The translations under genes were made by a program, and so were the position numbers. A DNA stretch of 64,000 bases from positions 1-64,000 of the forward strand of contig JAKFDA010000085.1 of NCBI GenBank assembly GCA_036676355.1. Reading direction: 5' to 3'. The notes beneath the pieces were generated by a model, which did no database searches, was not told the origin of the DNA, and saw nothing but the letters and a program-made list of their open reading frames with translations. This document shows, in pieces, positions 42,440-51,220 of this stretch; position 1 is the first letter of the stretch, and each line of letters starts with the position of its first letter. The DNA is from ZC4RG42 sp036676355. GTDB taxonomy: Bacteria > Pseudomonadota > Gammaproteobacteria > Burkholderiales > SG8-39.

Positions 42440-44274
42440 ATCAATTCCTGGACGGGAGCGAGTGGCTCATCGGATGCGCTGCGCGCCGCGGCGCGCGCTT
42501 CACGTTCGCTCTTGTAACGCGACCACAACCCGGATATCAGCACGGAGATGATCGGGCCGACCGAGGCCAGGGACAGAATGCCGAAGCCCTCGATCGCGCC
42601 GCTCGCATTGGCGAAGCCAAGCCCGAGCGCGAGCACGAGCGGTACGGTGACGGGACCGGTCGTGACGCCGGCGCTATCCCAGGCGACATTGACGAAGGCT
42701 TCGCTGGAAACCAAAGTCAGCACTGCGGCGACGGCATAGCCGCCGAGCAGCAGCCATACCAATGGCAGATCGAAGACGAGTTTGGCGATGCCGAGTGCGA
42801 TGCCGAACGCGACGCCGATCGACACTGCCAGAATCAAGCTCTTCTTCTTGAACACGCCGTTGGTCAGTTCCTCTGCCGTGATGCCGAGCGCCGACAACGC
42901 GGGTTCCGCGATCGTTGCGCCGAAGCCGAGAAACCATACGAACGCGAGTGCGAGGATCAGGCCGGTGATGAAGCCGTAGAGCGGCGAGTCCGCCGCACCG
43001 GAGACTTGCATGAATGCGGTCGGCACGAGGTTGCCCGATCCGCTTCCCAACGTCGAGAGTCCGTAGGTCAGCCCGAGGTTGAACATGCACATGCCGGCAA
43101 TGGTGAGTGCAATGCCGAGAAAAATTTCTGCACGATTGGCGAGGCGTTCGCGCAGCACGAACGTCAGCACCACAAACAAGAACACCACCAGGGGCAGGAT
43201 TGCTCGGATGCCGGCGACGATTTCCGCCAACGGGCTGCGCGCGTACCACGGCGGTTGGGCCGCTTGCGCAACGAGCGCCGCCTGACGCGCGCCCTCGACG
43301 ATCTCGGCCGGCGATACGGTCGAAGCGACATACATCGCGAGAAGCAGCACACCCGCGACGGGAAACAGCGAGGCGAGCGTCACGATACCGAAGCCCGAGA
43401 GGCCGCCGCTCCCCTTGCCGGCCGCGACGGAGATTCCCACTCCAAGTGCGAGTACTAGCGGCACGGTAACGGGGCCGGTCGTCACGGCGCCCGTGTCCCA
43501 GGCGAGTCCGAGCGCCGTGACGAGATCCGGATCGCGCGCCATGTAGAGCGTCGGCGCGAAAGCCAATACCAGCGAGATGAGAATCAGCGGCTTGAGACTC
43601 CAACCGTAGAGAAACCGCAATGTGCCGACGACGGCAGCGAGCCCCACCGACGCACCGACCACCAGCACCAACGCGTCGGACCACTCGTTGAGCAACGCAT
43701 AAAGATACGGCGCGCGCTCCACCGAAACGATCTGGCCGGCGATCTTCAACGCGCCGATGGCTGGCTCCGCGAAAGTCACGCCGATACCCAGCAGCAACGT
43801 GAACAACAGCACCAGCGGCAGGGAAAGTTTGCGCGGCAACTGGCTGCCGATGATCGTGCCGAAGGGCATGAGGCCGATCTTCAGCCCCTCCATGAACAAC
43901 ATCAGCCCGACGATCACCGCCAGCATCCCGGCAGTTATGACGAGCGGCCCTTCGATGTGCTCGCGCAGGATAAGAATCTGGAACAGCGCCAGATAGAGCG
44001 CTAAAGGAACGACGGCGCGAGCCTGATCGTTGAAGCGGTAAGAGATGTAGGGCCGCAGCAGTCTCGACACTTCGTCCGGCCGCAAGCGAAGTTCAGCGGC
44101 CTTGGCGGGTAGCGGCTGTCCATCAAGGCCGTATTCGATGACGGGAGCCAGCGCGTTGTAGCTAATCTGCCGTGCGCCGCTTCCCATTGCACGTAGATAG
44201 TCACCGTAACGTACGCATCGCTCGACAGCCGATGTCGAGCGATGCGCGTCGGCCATCCCGACCTCCGCAGTCAT
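42436..44274 (-). CDS. DUF1538 permease, two domains fused
   Basis: 612-aa integral membrane protein. A soluble N-terminal stretch of about 90 residues is followed by two homologous membrane halves. Each has the signature AWD[TS]-x2-VTTGPVTVPLVLALG (about residues 256 and 531) and each an EPA motif (FAEPAIGALKIAG; IAEPALSALGI). DUF1538 proteins are known as UmpA/UmpB, described as a two-component Na+(Li+,K+)/H+ antiporter in a Halomonas; here both units are in one polypeptide. The start at 44274 has GGAGG upstream. PII-like genes follow in overlap. Confidence 0.8.
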   Translation of the reverse strand: MTAEVGMADAHRSTSAVERCVRYGDYLRAMGSGARQISYNALAPVIEYGLDGQPLPAKAAELRLRPDEVSRLLRPYISYRFNDQARAVVPLALYLALFQILILREHIEGPLVITAGMLAVIVGLMLFMEGLKIGLMPFGTIIGSQLPRKLSLPLVLLFTLLLGIGVTFAEPAIGALKIAGQIVSVERAPYLYALLNEWSDALVLVVGASVGLAAVVGTLRFLYGWSLKPLILISLVLAFAPTLYMARDPDLVTALGLAWDTGAVTTGPVTVPLVLALGVGISVAAGKGSGGLSGFGIVTLASLFPVAGVLLLAMYVASTVSPAEIVEGARQAALVAQAAQPPWYARSPLAEIVAGIRAILPLVVFLFVVLTFVLRERLANRAEIFLGIALTIAGMCMFNLGLTYGLSTLGSGSGNLVPTAFMQVSGAADSPLYGFITGLILALAFVWFLGFGATIAEPALSALGITAEELTNGVFKKKSLILAVSIGVAFGIALGIAKLVFDLPLVWLLLGGYAVAAVLTLVSSEAFVNVAWDSAGVTTGPVTVPLVLALGLGFANASGAIEGFGILSLASVGPIISVLISGLWSRYKSEREARAAARSASDEPLAPVQELI

Positions 44275-44339
44275 CGTGCCTCCATGTATCGCGCGGCGCT
44301 CCGGTTTTTCATTGTCGAATAGGCGCGTGAACGCCGGCG

Positions 44340-45347
44340 TCACCAGGCCTTCAGATAAGCTTCCGCCGCGCTGAAGCGCAGCAGGACACCGATGACCGCA
44401 TCGAGGAAGCCGAGGAAGTGGATCGGCTTTTCCGCGGCGATCCATACCGCGCCGGTCGCGCCGACCGGAATGTTGATGCCCGGCGGCTCATTGAATTCCA
44501 GGACCACCAGACGTCCAACCGCCATGCTGCCGACGGCAACGCGTTCTCCAACGCCCTGCGGAATGCCGCCGAACAGGATTCCCTGCGCCTCGCCTGTCGA
44601 TCCGCCCACGCTATGCACGCGGGCGCGAAAGATCTTGCCCGGATAGGCGTTGACGTAGAACTCCGCGAAGGCCTTCGGCTTGATATAGCCGTACACCTGA
44701 TCCGGAATGCGCACTTCGATGAACTTCTTGTTGGTGAACATCTGGATCGATGCCGGTCGCAGTTCGGGAAAGTACTGGCCTTCCGCGGTGTACTGGATCG
44801 TCACCTGTCCGTCCGTGGGGGCGACGATCACCGCGCGATCGACTTTCCACTGCAGATCGGCGATCGCCTGCTGCGCCTTCACCACCATGTCGCGTTGTCC
44901 GCGGATCTCCGCCTCCTTCGCGTCGTATTCCGCTTCCGAGACGATGTCGCCGCGTAACTGCTTCAAGCGGGCGAGATCTCTTTCGAGCTTCGCAAGCTGT
45001 GTCTGCAGCCGCGCCCGCTCGGCAATCTGCGACTTCATTTCGATCTCATAGCGATCGGTCTTGTAGCGGTAGATCGGGTCGCCCGCTTTGACGATCTGAT
45101 TGTGCGTGACGTAGATCTTCTCGATCTCGCCGCCTGCGGGCGTGTTGAGTATGACGTGCGGCGCTCGGACCATCGCGGAATGCGTGAGATCGAGGAACGC
45201 CAGATAGCGCGTCAGCGTCAGCACCATGAACACGAGGAACAGGCCGCCGAGGCCCATGGCGATCATGTTGCCGAGCGTCTTGTTGATGACCTTGAATTTG
45301 ACCAGCAGCCAGCAGATGAGGATGTATCCGCCCAGGATGATTTTCAT
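44340..45347 (-). CDS. HlyD-family membrane fusion protein (YibH/YiaV-like)
   Basis: 335-aa periplasmic adaptor with an N-terminal anchor (two helices: IILGGYILICWLLVKF and MIAMGLGGLFLVFMVLTLTRYLAFL). It has a split lipoyl domain (VILNTPAGGEIEKIYVTHNQIVKAGDPIYRY ... RAVIVAPTDGQVTI), a coiled-coil hairpin (about 95-165) and a beta-barrel part (FIEVRIPDQVYGYIKPKAFAEFYVNAYPG). It is coupled to the DUF3302 gene upstream, a pair also known from E. coli yiaV-yiaW and yibH-yibI. Confidence 0.85.
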   Translation of the reverse strand: MKIILGGYILICWLLVKFKVINKTLGNMIAMGLGGLFLVFMVLTLTRYLAFLDLTHSAMVRAPHVILNTPAGGEIEKIYVTHNQIVKAGDPIYRYKTDRYEIEMKSQIAERARLQTQLAKLERDLARLKQLRGDIVSEAEYDAKEAEIRGQRDMVVKAQQAIADLQWKVDRAVIVAPTDGQVTIQYTAEGQYFPELRPASIQMFTNKKFIEVRIPDQVYGYIKPKAFAEFYVNAYPGKIFRARVHSVGGSTGEAQGILFGGIPQGVGERVAVGSMAVGRLVVLEFNEPPGINIPVGATGAVWIAAEKPIHFLGFLDAVIGVLLRFSAAEAYLKAW

Positions 45348-45826
45348 AACCGTTCCTCCCGCTCGAAGTCCCGGTTCGGTGTGTGGATGGTATGCACGAC
45401 GCCTGGCGATTCGCGTGTGGGCTCGGGATGTGTTTCTTCGGGCGCGCTCATCGTCGCAGGCGGTTCATCGGTCTGCGGCGGCAATCCCCGGCCGCGCCTG
45501 AAAACGCGCACCAGTGTCTCTTCCGCCTGCTCCCAATCGAGATAGGCGATGAACAACGCGATCGCCCACACCCAGTGCTGGAACAGTCCGAGCAGCGTCA
45601 GGGCGCTCACGAGTTCAGCCTGGCGCAGCTTCTTATGCTCGGCGCGATGCTTCGGAATCTCATGCAAACGCCACCCCACCATCAGCGCGATGATGATGAT
45701 GATCAATAACAGCGGCAGCAGGATGTACATCACCCAGTCCGCGTCGAGAATGGCGCGATAGAGACCGAACGGTTCGTTCGCGTAGTACCCGTCCGGGACG
45801 TCTTCCTTGTAGACATGGAAGAGCAT
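45344..45826 (-). CDS. DUF3302-type inner-membrane protein (YiaW/YibI-like)
   Basis: 160 aa with two helices (WVMYILLPLLLIIIIIALMVGWRLHEIPKHRAEHKK and LLGLFQHWVWAIALFIAYL), the LH-[DE]-IP motif and a Trp-rich second helix as in YiaW. The C-terminal 60 residues are Pro/Glu-rich and probably cytosolic. It overlaps the HlyD gene by ATGA and the TolC-like stop by one base (TGATG), so all three proteins are likely made in fixed ratio. Confidence 0.7.
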   Translation of the reverse strand: MLFHVYKEDVPDGYYANEPFGLYRAILDADWVMYILLPLLLIIIIIALMVGWRLHEIPKHRAEHKKLRQAELVSALTLLGLFQHWVWAIALFIAYLDWEQAEETLVRVFRRGRGLPPQTDEPPATMSAPEETHPEPTRESPGVVHTIHTPNRDFEREERL

Positions 45827-47187
45827 CAGAACCCTCCTCCCAGCGCCTTGTAATACTGGCTGCGCGCCACGAGTTGGTTCAGTCGCGCATCCGCCAGCGT
45901 CAATTCCGCGTTCAGCACCCGGATCGTTTGGGCGAGCACTTCGTATTTGCTGGTGCGGCCGACCAGATAACTTTTCTCGTCCAGGGCGAGCGCTTCCCTG
46001 CGGGCCGCGACTGCTTCCGCGGTCGCCACCGCTTGCCGATCTCCCGTATCGACGAGCACGAGCGCTTCATATGCCTCGCGGAACGCAGACGACACCACAT
46101 ACCGGTAGTGCGCGATGGCCTTTTGCCGCCGCGCCTCGGCGCCGGCGACTTTCCAGTCGATGGCGCCGGCATCGAATATCGGCCCGGCCAGACCCGCGGC
46201 CGCCTGCCAGAAGAACGGCATGCCGGTGACGAGCGCGGAGGACGACCCGATCCAGCCCGCAGCCAGCGAAATCGTCAGGCGCGGGTAGTACTCGGCGCGG
46301 ATGCTGTCCAGGTCGGCGTGCGCCGCGCGCAGCAACTGTTCGGCTGAAGCCACGTCGGGACGGCGCAACAGCAGATCCGAATCGATTTCTCGCGGCGTGT
46401 CGGGAATACGCACCGCGGCCTGTTGCGTACGCGGCAATGCTTCAGCGATGTCGCGAGGGCTGCGACCGATCAGCAATGCCAGCGCGAGTTCCGTGCGTGC
46501 GATCGCCGCCTCCATCACTGGAATCTGCGCCGCGACCGTGGCGACTTCGGCAAGGCTCTGGCGATACGCCAGCGCGGTGCCGACCTGTGCCTTCCAGCGG
46601 CGGAATTCGAAATCCGCCACGGCCCTGAGGTTGTCATGCGTATCCCGGGTGATGGCGAGCTTGTTCTCCAAGTTAAGCAGCTGGAAATAAGTCTCGGCGA
46701 CCGCTTGCGATATGGACAACTGCGTCGCGTCGCGCACATGTTCCGATGCGGACAACTGCGCGAGCGCCGCTTCGTTCAGGTTTTCGATACGGTCCCACAG
46801 ATCGACCTCCCAGTTCAGCAGCGCGCCGATGCTCGTGACGGAGACGCGCTTGTCGAACTCCTCCTCCTGACCCAGCACCAACTGACGCCGGGACAACGTC
46901 GACTTGACCTGCCCGTCCACGCGGGGAAACAGCATCGCATGGGCAACGCCCGCGTTGGCGCGCGCTTCGGCGACGTTGGCCGCCGCCTTCGCCAGATCGT
47001 AGTTGTTGCGCAGCGCTTCCTCGATGAACCGATCGAGCACAGGATCACCGAAGGTTTGCCACCACCGCGAGTCGATGAGGATGCGTGCGCGCTCCGGCGG
47101 GAGGTCGAGTTGCGGGCGCACGTATGCGGTCGGCGTCGGCCCGCACCCCGCGCAAGCGGCCGCAGCCAGCCCCGCGATGACGCGCAT
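45826..47187 (-). CDS. TolC/NodT-type outer-membrane efflux lipoprotein
   Basis: 453 aa from the ATG at 47187: signal MRVIAGLAAAACAGC with lipobox Cys, then WWQTFGDPVLDRFIEEALRNNYDLAKAAANVAEARANAG, the classical NodT start. Repeated coiled-coil parts and internal duplication (QSLAEVATVAAQIPVMEAAIARTELALALLIGRSPRDI; RRPDVASAEQLLRAAHADLDSIRAEYYPRLTI) are present. It is the outer-membrane channel of the HlyD/DUF3302 system. A perfect palindrome CGCATCGCGATGCG overlaps its start codon. Confidence 0.9.
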   Translation of the reverse strand: MRVIAGLAAAACAGCGPTPTAYVRPQLDLPPERARILIDSRWWQTFGDPVLDRFIEEALRNNYDLAKAAANVAEARANAGVAHAMLFPRVDGQVKSTLSRRQLVLGQEEEFDKRVSVTSIGALLNWEVDLWDRIENLNEAALAQLSASEHVRDATQLSISQAVAETYFQLLNLENKLAITRDTHDNLRAVADFEFRRWKAQVGTALAYRQSLAEVATVAAQIPVMEAAIARTELALALLIGRSPRDIAEALPRTQQAAVRIPDTPREIDSDLLLRRPDVASAEQLLRAAHADLDSIRAEYYPRLTISLAAGWIGSSSALVTGMPFFWQAAAGLAGPIFDAGAIDWKVAGAEARRQKAIAHYRYVVSSAFREAYEALVLVDTGDRQAVATAEAVAARREALALDEKSYLVGRTSKYEVLAQTIRVLNAELTLADARLNQLVARSQYYKALGGGF

Positions 47188-47344
47188 CGCGATGCGGCAC
47201 GAGTAGTTCTGCAGCGAACGCGAGGGCCGCCGATACGTCGATGCACCAGTTCGCACGAGTGAGGTTCCCGGGTTTGCGATGCGACATGCGTCGCTTCGCA
47301 TCTGCCGCGCGCGTTCAGGGTAGTGCCGGCTTGCGGCCGCAACA

Positions 47345-47363
47345 ATGAGACCTTCGTCCCATG
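47345..47363. promoter_or_regulatory. GGAC-N4-GTCC dyad, site 2
   Basis: Plus strand ATGAGACCTTCGTCCCATG; reverse complement core GGAC-GAAG-GTCT, one mismatch. It lies 157 bases upstream of the TolC-like start. Confidence 0.35.
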
Positions 47364-47409
47364 AAGCGCGCCGCCGAAGGCGTGCGCGGGCCGAGGCATG
47401 CCCCGTTGC

Positions 47410-47429
47410 ATTGGGACCAAGGCCCTATG
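47410..47429. promoter_or_regulatory. GGAC-N4-GTCC dyad, site 3
   Basis: ATTGGGACCAAGGCCCTATG; core GGAC-CAAG-GCCC, one mismatch, with TTGGGAC on the left as in the DosR box. It lies 124 bases before the porin start. Confidence 0.45.
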
Positions 47430-47553
47430 GCGATCGTTTTGGCGCACTCCTAGCATTCCGTACGCGCCGCCGATCCGACGTCAGCGCTCCACGGCGTGAT
47501 CGGCGGGCGGATGCTGGGGACATGCGGTTGTGTGCGCCGCGGAGGGGGAAAGC

Positions 47554-48930
47554 ATGAATCGACGTGTACTTTATATGGCCATCGCTTGCGCACTAAGCGG
47601 CAATGCCGCCGCGCAAACCTCTGAGGACATCAAATCCCAGCTCGATGATGCAATGCGTGTCATTCGCGAATTGCAGGAGCGCGTCAAGGCGCTCGAGCAG
47701 CAAGAGCATGCGCCCGTACCGGCCCCTTCATCGCCGACTGCCGCGCCCAGAGACCCCGCCACGCATGCCGAGAAAGAGGCGCCGGGCGTGAAAGGCGCGC
47801 GCGTGATCGCGCCGCAAAGCGCCCCGGAAGAAGGTGCTTGGGGCGGCGAAGCGCGACTGGAAATCAGCGGCAAGGTCCAGCTCGATTTCATCTACGACTT
47901 CGATCGCGTCGATCCGGATTGGAACGCAACCTTGCGGCCGTCCACCATCCCGGTGAACTGTCCGGGCGATCCGGGCTGCGGGGAGGACGGCGAGACCGTC
48001 TTCAGCGTGCGTCAGACTTCGCTCGGCTTCAAGGCGTTCGTCCCCACGACCGCGGGCGAGTTGAAAGCGGAGGTGAGTTTCGATCTGTTCTCCACAGGCG
48101 GCGGGCAAACATCGGCACGGCTGCTGAATGCATGGGGCGCCCTGGGCAACCGGATCGGGCTCGGACAGTACTACACCTTGTTCATGAATCAGGACGCGTT
48201 TCCCAATGTCGTCGATTACTGGGGACCGAACGGCATGGTGTTCGTCCGCAATCCGCAGATCCGCTATCTCGCCTATGAAAAGGAGGGGCTGAAGCTCGCC
48301 TTCTCGCTCGAAGCGCCCAATGCGGCGATCGATACCGGCAAAGTAGCGGACATCGATCCGGCCTTGAACGTGCGCAGTCATACGCAATGGCCGGACGCCG
48401 TCGGCAAGCTGAGTTGGGATCAGGACTGGGGGCACTTCCAGGTCGCCGGCGTTCTGCGCTCCGTGGGCTTCGAAACATTGGGCGACGACGTCGATTCAGA
48501 CGAAGAACTGGGCTGGGGCGTGAACGTGAGCGGGTGGTTGAAGGTCGGAGCAAAGAATCGCCTCATCGGGCAAGTGGTATACGGCGAGGGGATCGCCAGT
48601 TACATGAACGACGGCGGCGTCGACCTCGCACCGAGTTCCAGCCTGAAGGCCGAGACCGTGAAGACGCTCGGTGCGTTCGTCTATTACGACCATTACTGGA
48701 ACGACAAGTGGAGCAGTTCCGTCGGGGCGAGCATCCATCGCCAGGACAACACCGGCGGACAGCTTCCCACCGCATACAAGGAAGGCCTGTACGCGTCGGC
48801 CAACATCCTCTGGTATCCGGCGAAGAACGTGCTGACCGGTGTTGAATTCCTCTGGGGTCGTCTGGAACAGAACGACGGCGAGTCCGGCGACGATTTTCGC
48901 GTGCAGTTCAGCGGCCAGTACAAGTACTAA
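47554..48930 (+). CDS. DcaP-like trimeric porin
   Basis: 458-aa outer-membrane channel. There is a signal peptide (MNRRVLYMAIACALSGNAAAQ), then a coiled coil (DIKSQLDDAMRVIRELQERVKALEQQ) and a Pro/Ala linker, then a barrel beginning ARLEISGKVQLDFIYDFDRVDPDW and ending FRVQFSGQYKY. The DcaP family has just this coiled coil plus barrel and takes up dicarboxylic or other negatively charged solutes. It heads the plus-strand run with the decarboxylases (28-base gap). Confidence 0.82.
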   Translation: MNRRVLYMAIACALSGNAAAQTSEDIKSQLDDAMRVIRELQERVKALEQQEHAPVPAPSSPTAAPRDPATHAEKEAPGVKGARVIAPQSAPEEGAWGGEARLEISGKVQLDFIYDFDRVDPDWNATLRPSTIPVNCPGDPGCGEDGETVFSVRQTSLGFKAFVPTTAGELKAEVSFDLFSTGGGQTSARLLNAWGALGNRIGLGQYYTLFMNQDAFPNVVDYWGPNGMVFVRNPQIRYLAYEKEGLKLAFSLEAPNAAIDTGKVADIDPALNVRSHTQWPDAVGKLSWDQDWGHFQVAGVLRSVGFETLGDDVDSDEELGWGVNVSGWLKVGAKNRLIGQVVYGEGIASYMNDGGVDLAPSSSLKAETVKTLGAFVYYDHYWNDKWSSSVGASIHRQDNTGGQLPTAYKEGLYASANILWYPAKNVLTGVEFLWGRLEQNDGESGDDFRVQFSGQYKY

Positions 48931-48958
48931 CGCCTCACCTCTTTGATCGGAGTCGCCT

Positions 48959-51220
48959 GTGTCCTTCACTCAAGCATTCCCGGTCGCCATCATCGATGAA
49001 GATTTCGAAGGCAAGCATGCGGCCGGTCGCGGCATGCGCCAGCTCGCAGCCGCCATCGAGAGCGAGGGCTTCCGCGTCGTGAGCGGCGTGAGCTATGCGG
49101 ATGCGCAGCGGCTGGTCGATGTCATCAATACCGAGTCGTGCTGGCTCGTCTCCGTGGACGGCATCGAAGAAACCGAGGGCCAATGGAATCTGTTGGAAGA
49201 AGTGCTTGCCAAGAAGCGGCGACGGAACAACCGCCTGCCGATTTTCCTGTTCGGCGATCAGCGCACCGCGGAGATGGTGCCGGCGAACGTGCTCAGGCAC
49301 GCCAACGCTTTCATGGCCCTGTTCGAAGATCCGCCGGAGTTTCTGGCACGCACCATCTGCCGGGCGGCGCATATCTATCTCGAACGCCTTCCGCCGCCGA
49401 TGTTCAAGGCGCTGATGGATTACACGTTGCATGGCGGGTATTCCTGGCACACCCCGGGTCATGGCGGCGGCGCAGGCTTTCGCAAAAGCCCGGTGGGGCA
49501 GCTCTTCTATCACTTCTTCGGTGAAAACACGCTGCGCTCCGACATCTCCGTCTCGGTCGGTGCGCTCGGCTCCCTGCTCGACCACACGGGGCCGATTGCC
49601 GAAGGCGAACGCAATGCCGCGCGCATTTTCGGCACCGACGAGACGCTTTTCGTGGTGGGCGGCACATCGACCGCGAACAAGATCGTGTGGCACGGCATGG
49701 TCGGCCGCAACGACCTGGTGCTGTGCGACCGCAACTGTCACAAGTCGATCCTGCATTCACTCATCATGACGGGCGCGACGCCGATCTACCTGATCCCGTC
49801 GCGCAACGGACTCGGCATCATCGGACCCATTTCGCGCGACCAGTTCAGCGCGGAGTCGATCCGCATGAAGGTCGATGCCAGTCCGTTCGCCAAGGACACC
49901 ACCGGCAACGTGCGGTTGATGGTGATGACCAATTCCACCTATGACGGACTCTGCTACAACATCGACGCGATCAAGCAGTTGATCGGCGATTCGGTCGAGG
50001 TGCTGCACTTCGACGAGGCGTGGTATGCCTACGCCAACTTCCACGAGTTCTACGACGGCTATCACGCCATTTCGTCGAACGACCCGGCGCGCGCGAAGAA
50101 CGCGGTGACCTTCGCTACGCAATCGACGCACAAGCTGCTGGCAGCGCTGTCGCAGGCGTCGATGATCCACATCCAGAACGCCGAGACGAAGCAACTGGAC
50201 ATGACGCGCTTCAACGACGCCTTCATGATGCATACCTCCACCTCGCCGCAGTACGGGATCATCGCGTCCTGCGATGTGGCGGCGGCCATGATGGAACAGC
50301 CGGGCGGCCGCGCCCTCGTGCAGGAGACCATCGACGAGGCGCTGAGCTTCCGCCGCGCCATGACGGCGGTGAAAGCGCAGATTCCGGAGACGACGTGGTG
50401 GTTCGACGTCTGGCAGCCGGAGGCGATCGCGCAACAGCCCGTCGTCGACAGGGCAGCCTGGGTTTTGAAACCCGGCGATGCATGGCACGGTTTCACCGAT
50501 CTTGCCGAGAACCACGTACTCGTCGACCCCATCAAGGTGACCATTCTTTCGCCCGGCATGTCCGCGGACGGGACGATGCAGGAGCAAGGCATTCCCGCCG
50601 CCGTGATCACCAAGTTCCTCTCCTCGCGACGCATCGAGATCGAGAAAACCGGCTTGTATTCGTTCCTGGTGCTGTTCTCCTTCGGCATCACCAAAGGCAA
50701 GTGGAGCACGCTCCTCACCGAGTTGATGAACTTCAAGGATCTCTACGACGCCAACGCCCCGCTCCGGCGCGCGCTGCCCGCATGGACGACGCTGCACGCG
50801 GACATCTACGGAAAGATGGGACTGAAGGATCTGTGCGACCACATCCATCAGGTGTACCGGGAAGATAACGTGCCGGAGGCGCAGAAGAACATGTACACCG
50901 TGCTGCCCGAAATGGCGATGCGTCCGGCCGATGCTTATGATCATCTCGTGCGCGGGCGCGTCGAAAGCGTCGAGATCGACCATCTGATGGGGCGGACGCT
51001 CGCGGTGATGATCGTGCCCTACCCGCCTGGCATTCCGCTGATCATGCCCGGCGAGCGCATCACGACCGCGACCAGGTCGATCCAGGACTACCTCCTCTAC
51101 GCACGCGATTTTGACCGCAAATACCCCGGCTTCGAAACCGATATCCACGGCTTGCGCTTCGAGCACACATCCGAAGGGCGTCGTTACATGATCGACTGCA
51201 TCGAGGAAGGAAGCGGGTGA
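48959..51220 (+). CDS. lysine-type PLP decarboxylase (LdcA-like)
   Basis: 753-aa fold-type I Orn/Lys/Arg decarboxylase. The N-terminal wing domain (about 1-130) is followed by the PLP domain with HTPGHGGGAGFRKSPVGQLFY, DRNCHKSILHSLIMTGA, STYDGLCYN, HFDEAWYAYA and the Schiff-base Lys392 in ATQSTHKLLAALSQASMIH. By memory it resembles Pseudomonas LdcA (lysine to cadaverine) along its length, including GITKGKWSTLLTELM and the C-terminal DCIEE. Cytosolic; consumes a proton. The start is GTG at 48959. The next decarboxylase begins at its stop codon. Arginine or ornithine use cannot be excluded. Confidence 0.82.
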   Translation: MSFTQAFPVAIIDEDFEGKHAAGRGMRQLAAAIESEGFRVVSGVSYADAQRLVDVINTESCWLVSVDGIEETEGQWNLLEEVLAKKRRRNNRLPIFLFGDQRTAEMVPANVLRHANAFMALFEDPPEFLARTICRAAHIYLERLPPPMFKALMDYTLHGGYSWHTPGHGGGAGFRKSPVGQLFYHFFGENTLRSDISVSVGALGSLLDHTGPIAEGERNAARIFGTDETLFVVGGTSTANKIVWHGMVGRNDLVLCDRNCHKSILHSLIMTGATPIYLIPSRNGLGIIGPISRDQFSAESIRMKVDASPFAKDTTGNVRLMVMTNSTYDGLCYNIDAIKQLIGDSVEVLHFDEAWYAYANFHEFYDGYHAISSNDPARAKNAVTFATQSTHKLLAALSQASMIHIQNAETKQLDMTRFNDAFMMHTSTSPQYGIIASCDVAAAMMEQPGGRALVQETIDEALSFRRAMTAVKAQIPETTWWFDVWQPEAIAQQPVVDRAAWVLKPGDAWHGFTDLAENHVLVDPIKVTILSPGMSADGTMQEQGIPAAVITKFLSSRRIEIEKTGLYSFLVLFSFGITKGKWSTLLTELMNFKDLYDANAPLRRALPAWTTLHADIYGKMGLKDLCDHIHQVYREDNVPEAQKNMYTVLPEMAMRPADAYDHLVRGRVESVEIDHLMGRTLAVMIVPYPPGIPLIMPGERITTATRSIQDYLLYARDFDRKYPGFETDIHGLRFEHTSEGRRYMIDCIEEGSG

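Larger units (their letters stand above)
47188..47553. promoter_or_regulatory. 366-base divergent control region
   Basis: No gene is seen. It lies between the TolC-like operon (minus) and the porin-decarboxylase run (plus). It contains two GGAC-N4-GTCC-type dyads (47345-47363 and 47410-47429), one nearer each side. The porin start has a GGAGGGGG binding site about ten bases upstream. Clear -35/-10 pairs are not evident, consistent with activator-dependent promoters. Confidence 0.5.

Noticed and set aside
47183..47196. Perfect palindrome CGCATCGCGATGCG over the TolC-like start codon
   Set aside because: Short GC-rich palindromes of this kind are expected in coding DNA here and no second copy was found near other promoters.
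49757..51166. 469-codon antisense frame within the lysine-type decarboxylase
   Set aside because: Composition dominated by Arg, Val, His and Asp without motifs; mirrors codon bias of the true gene.
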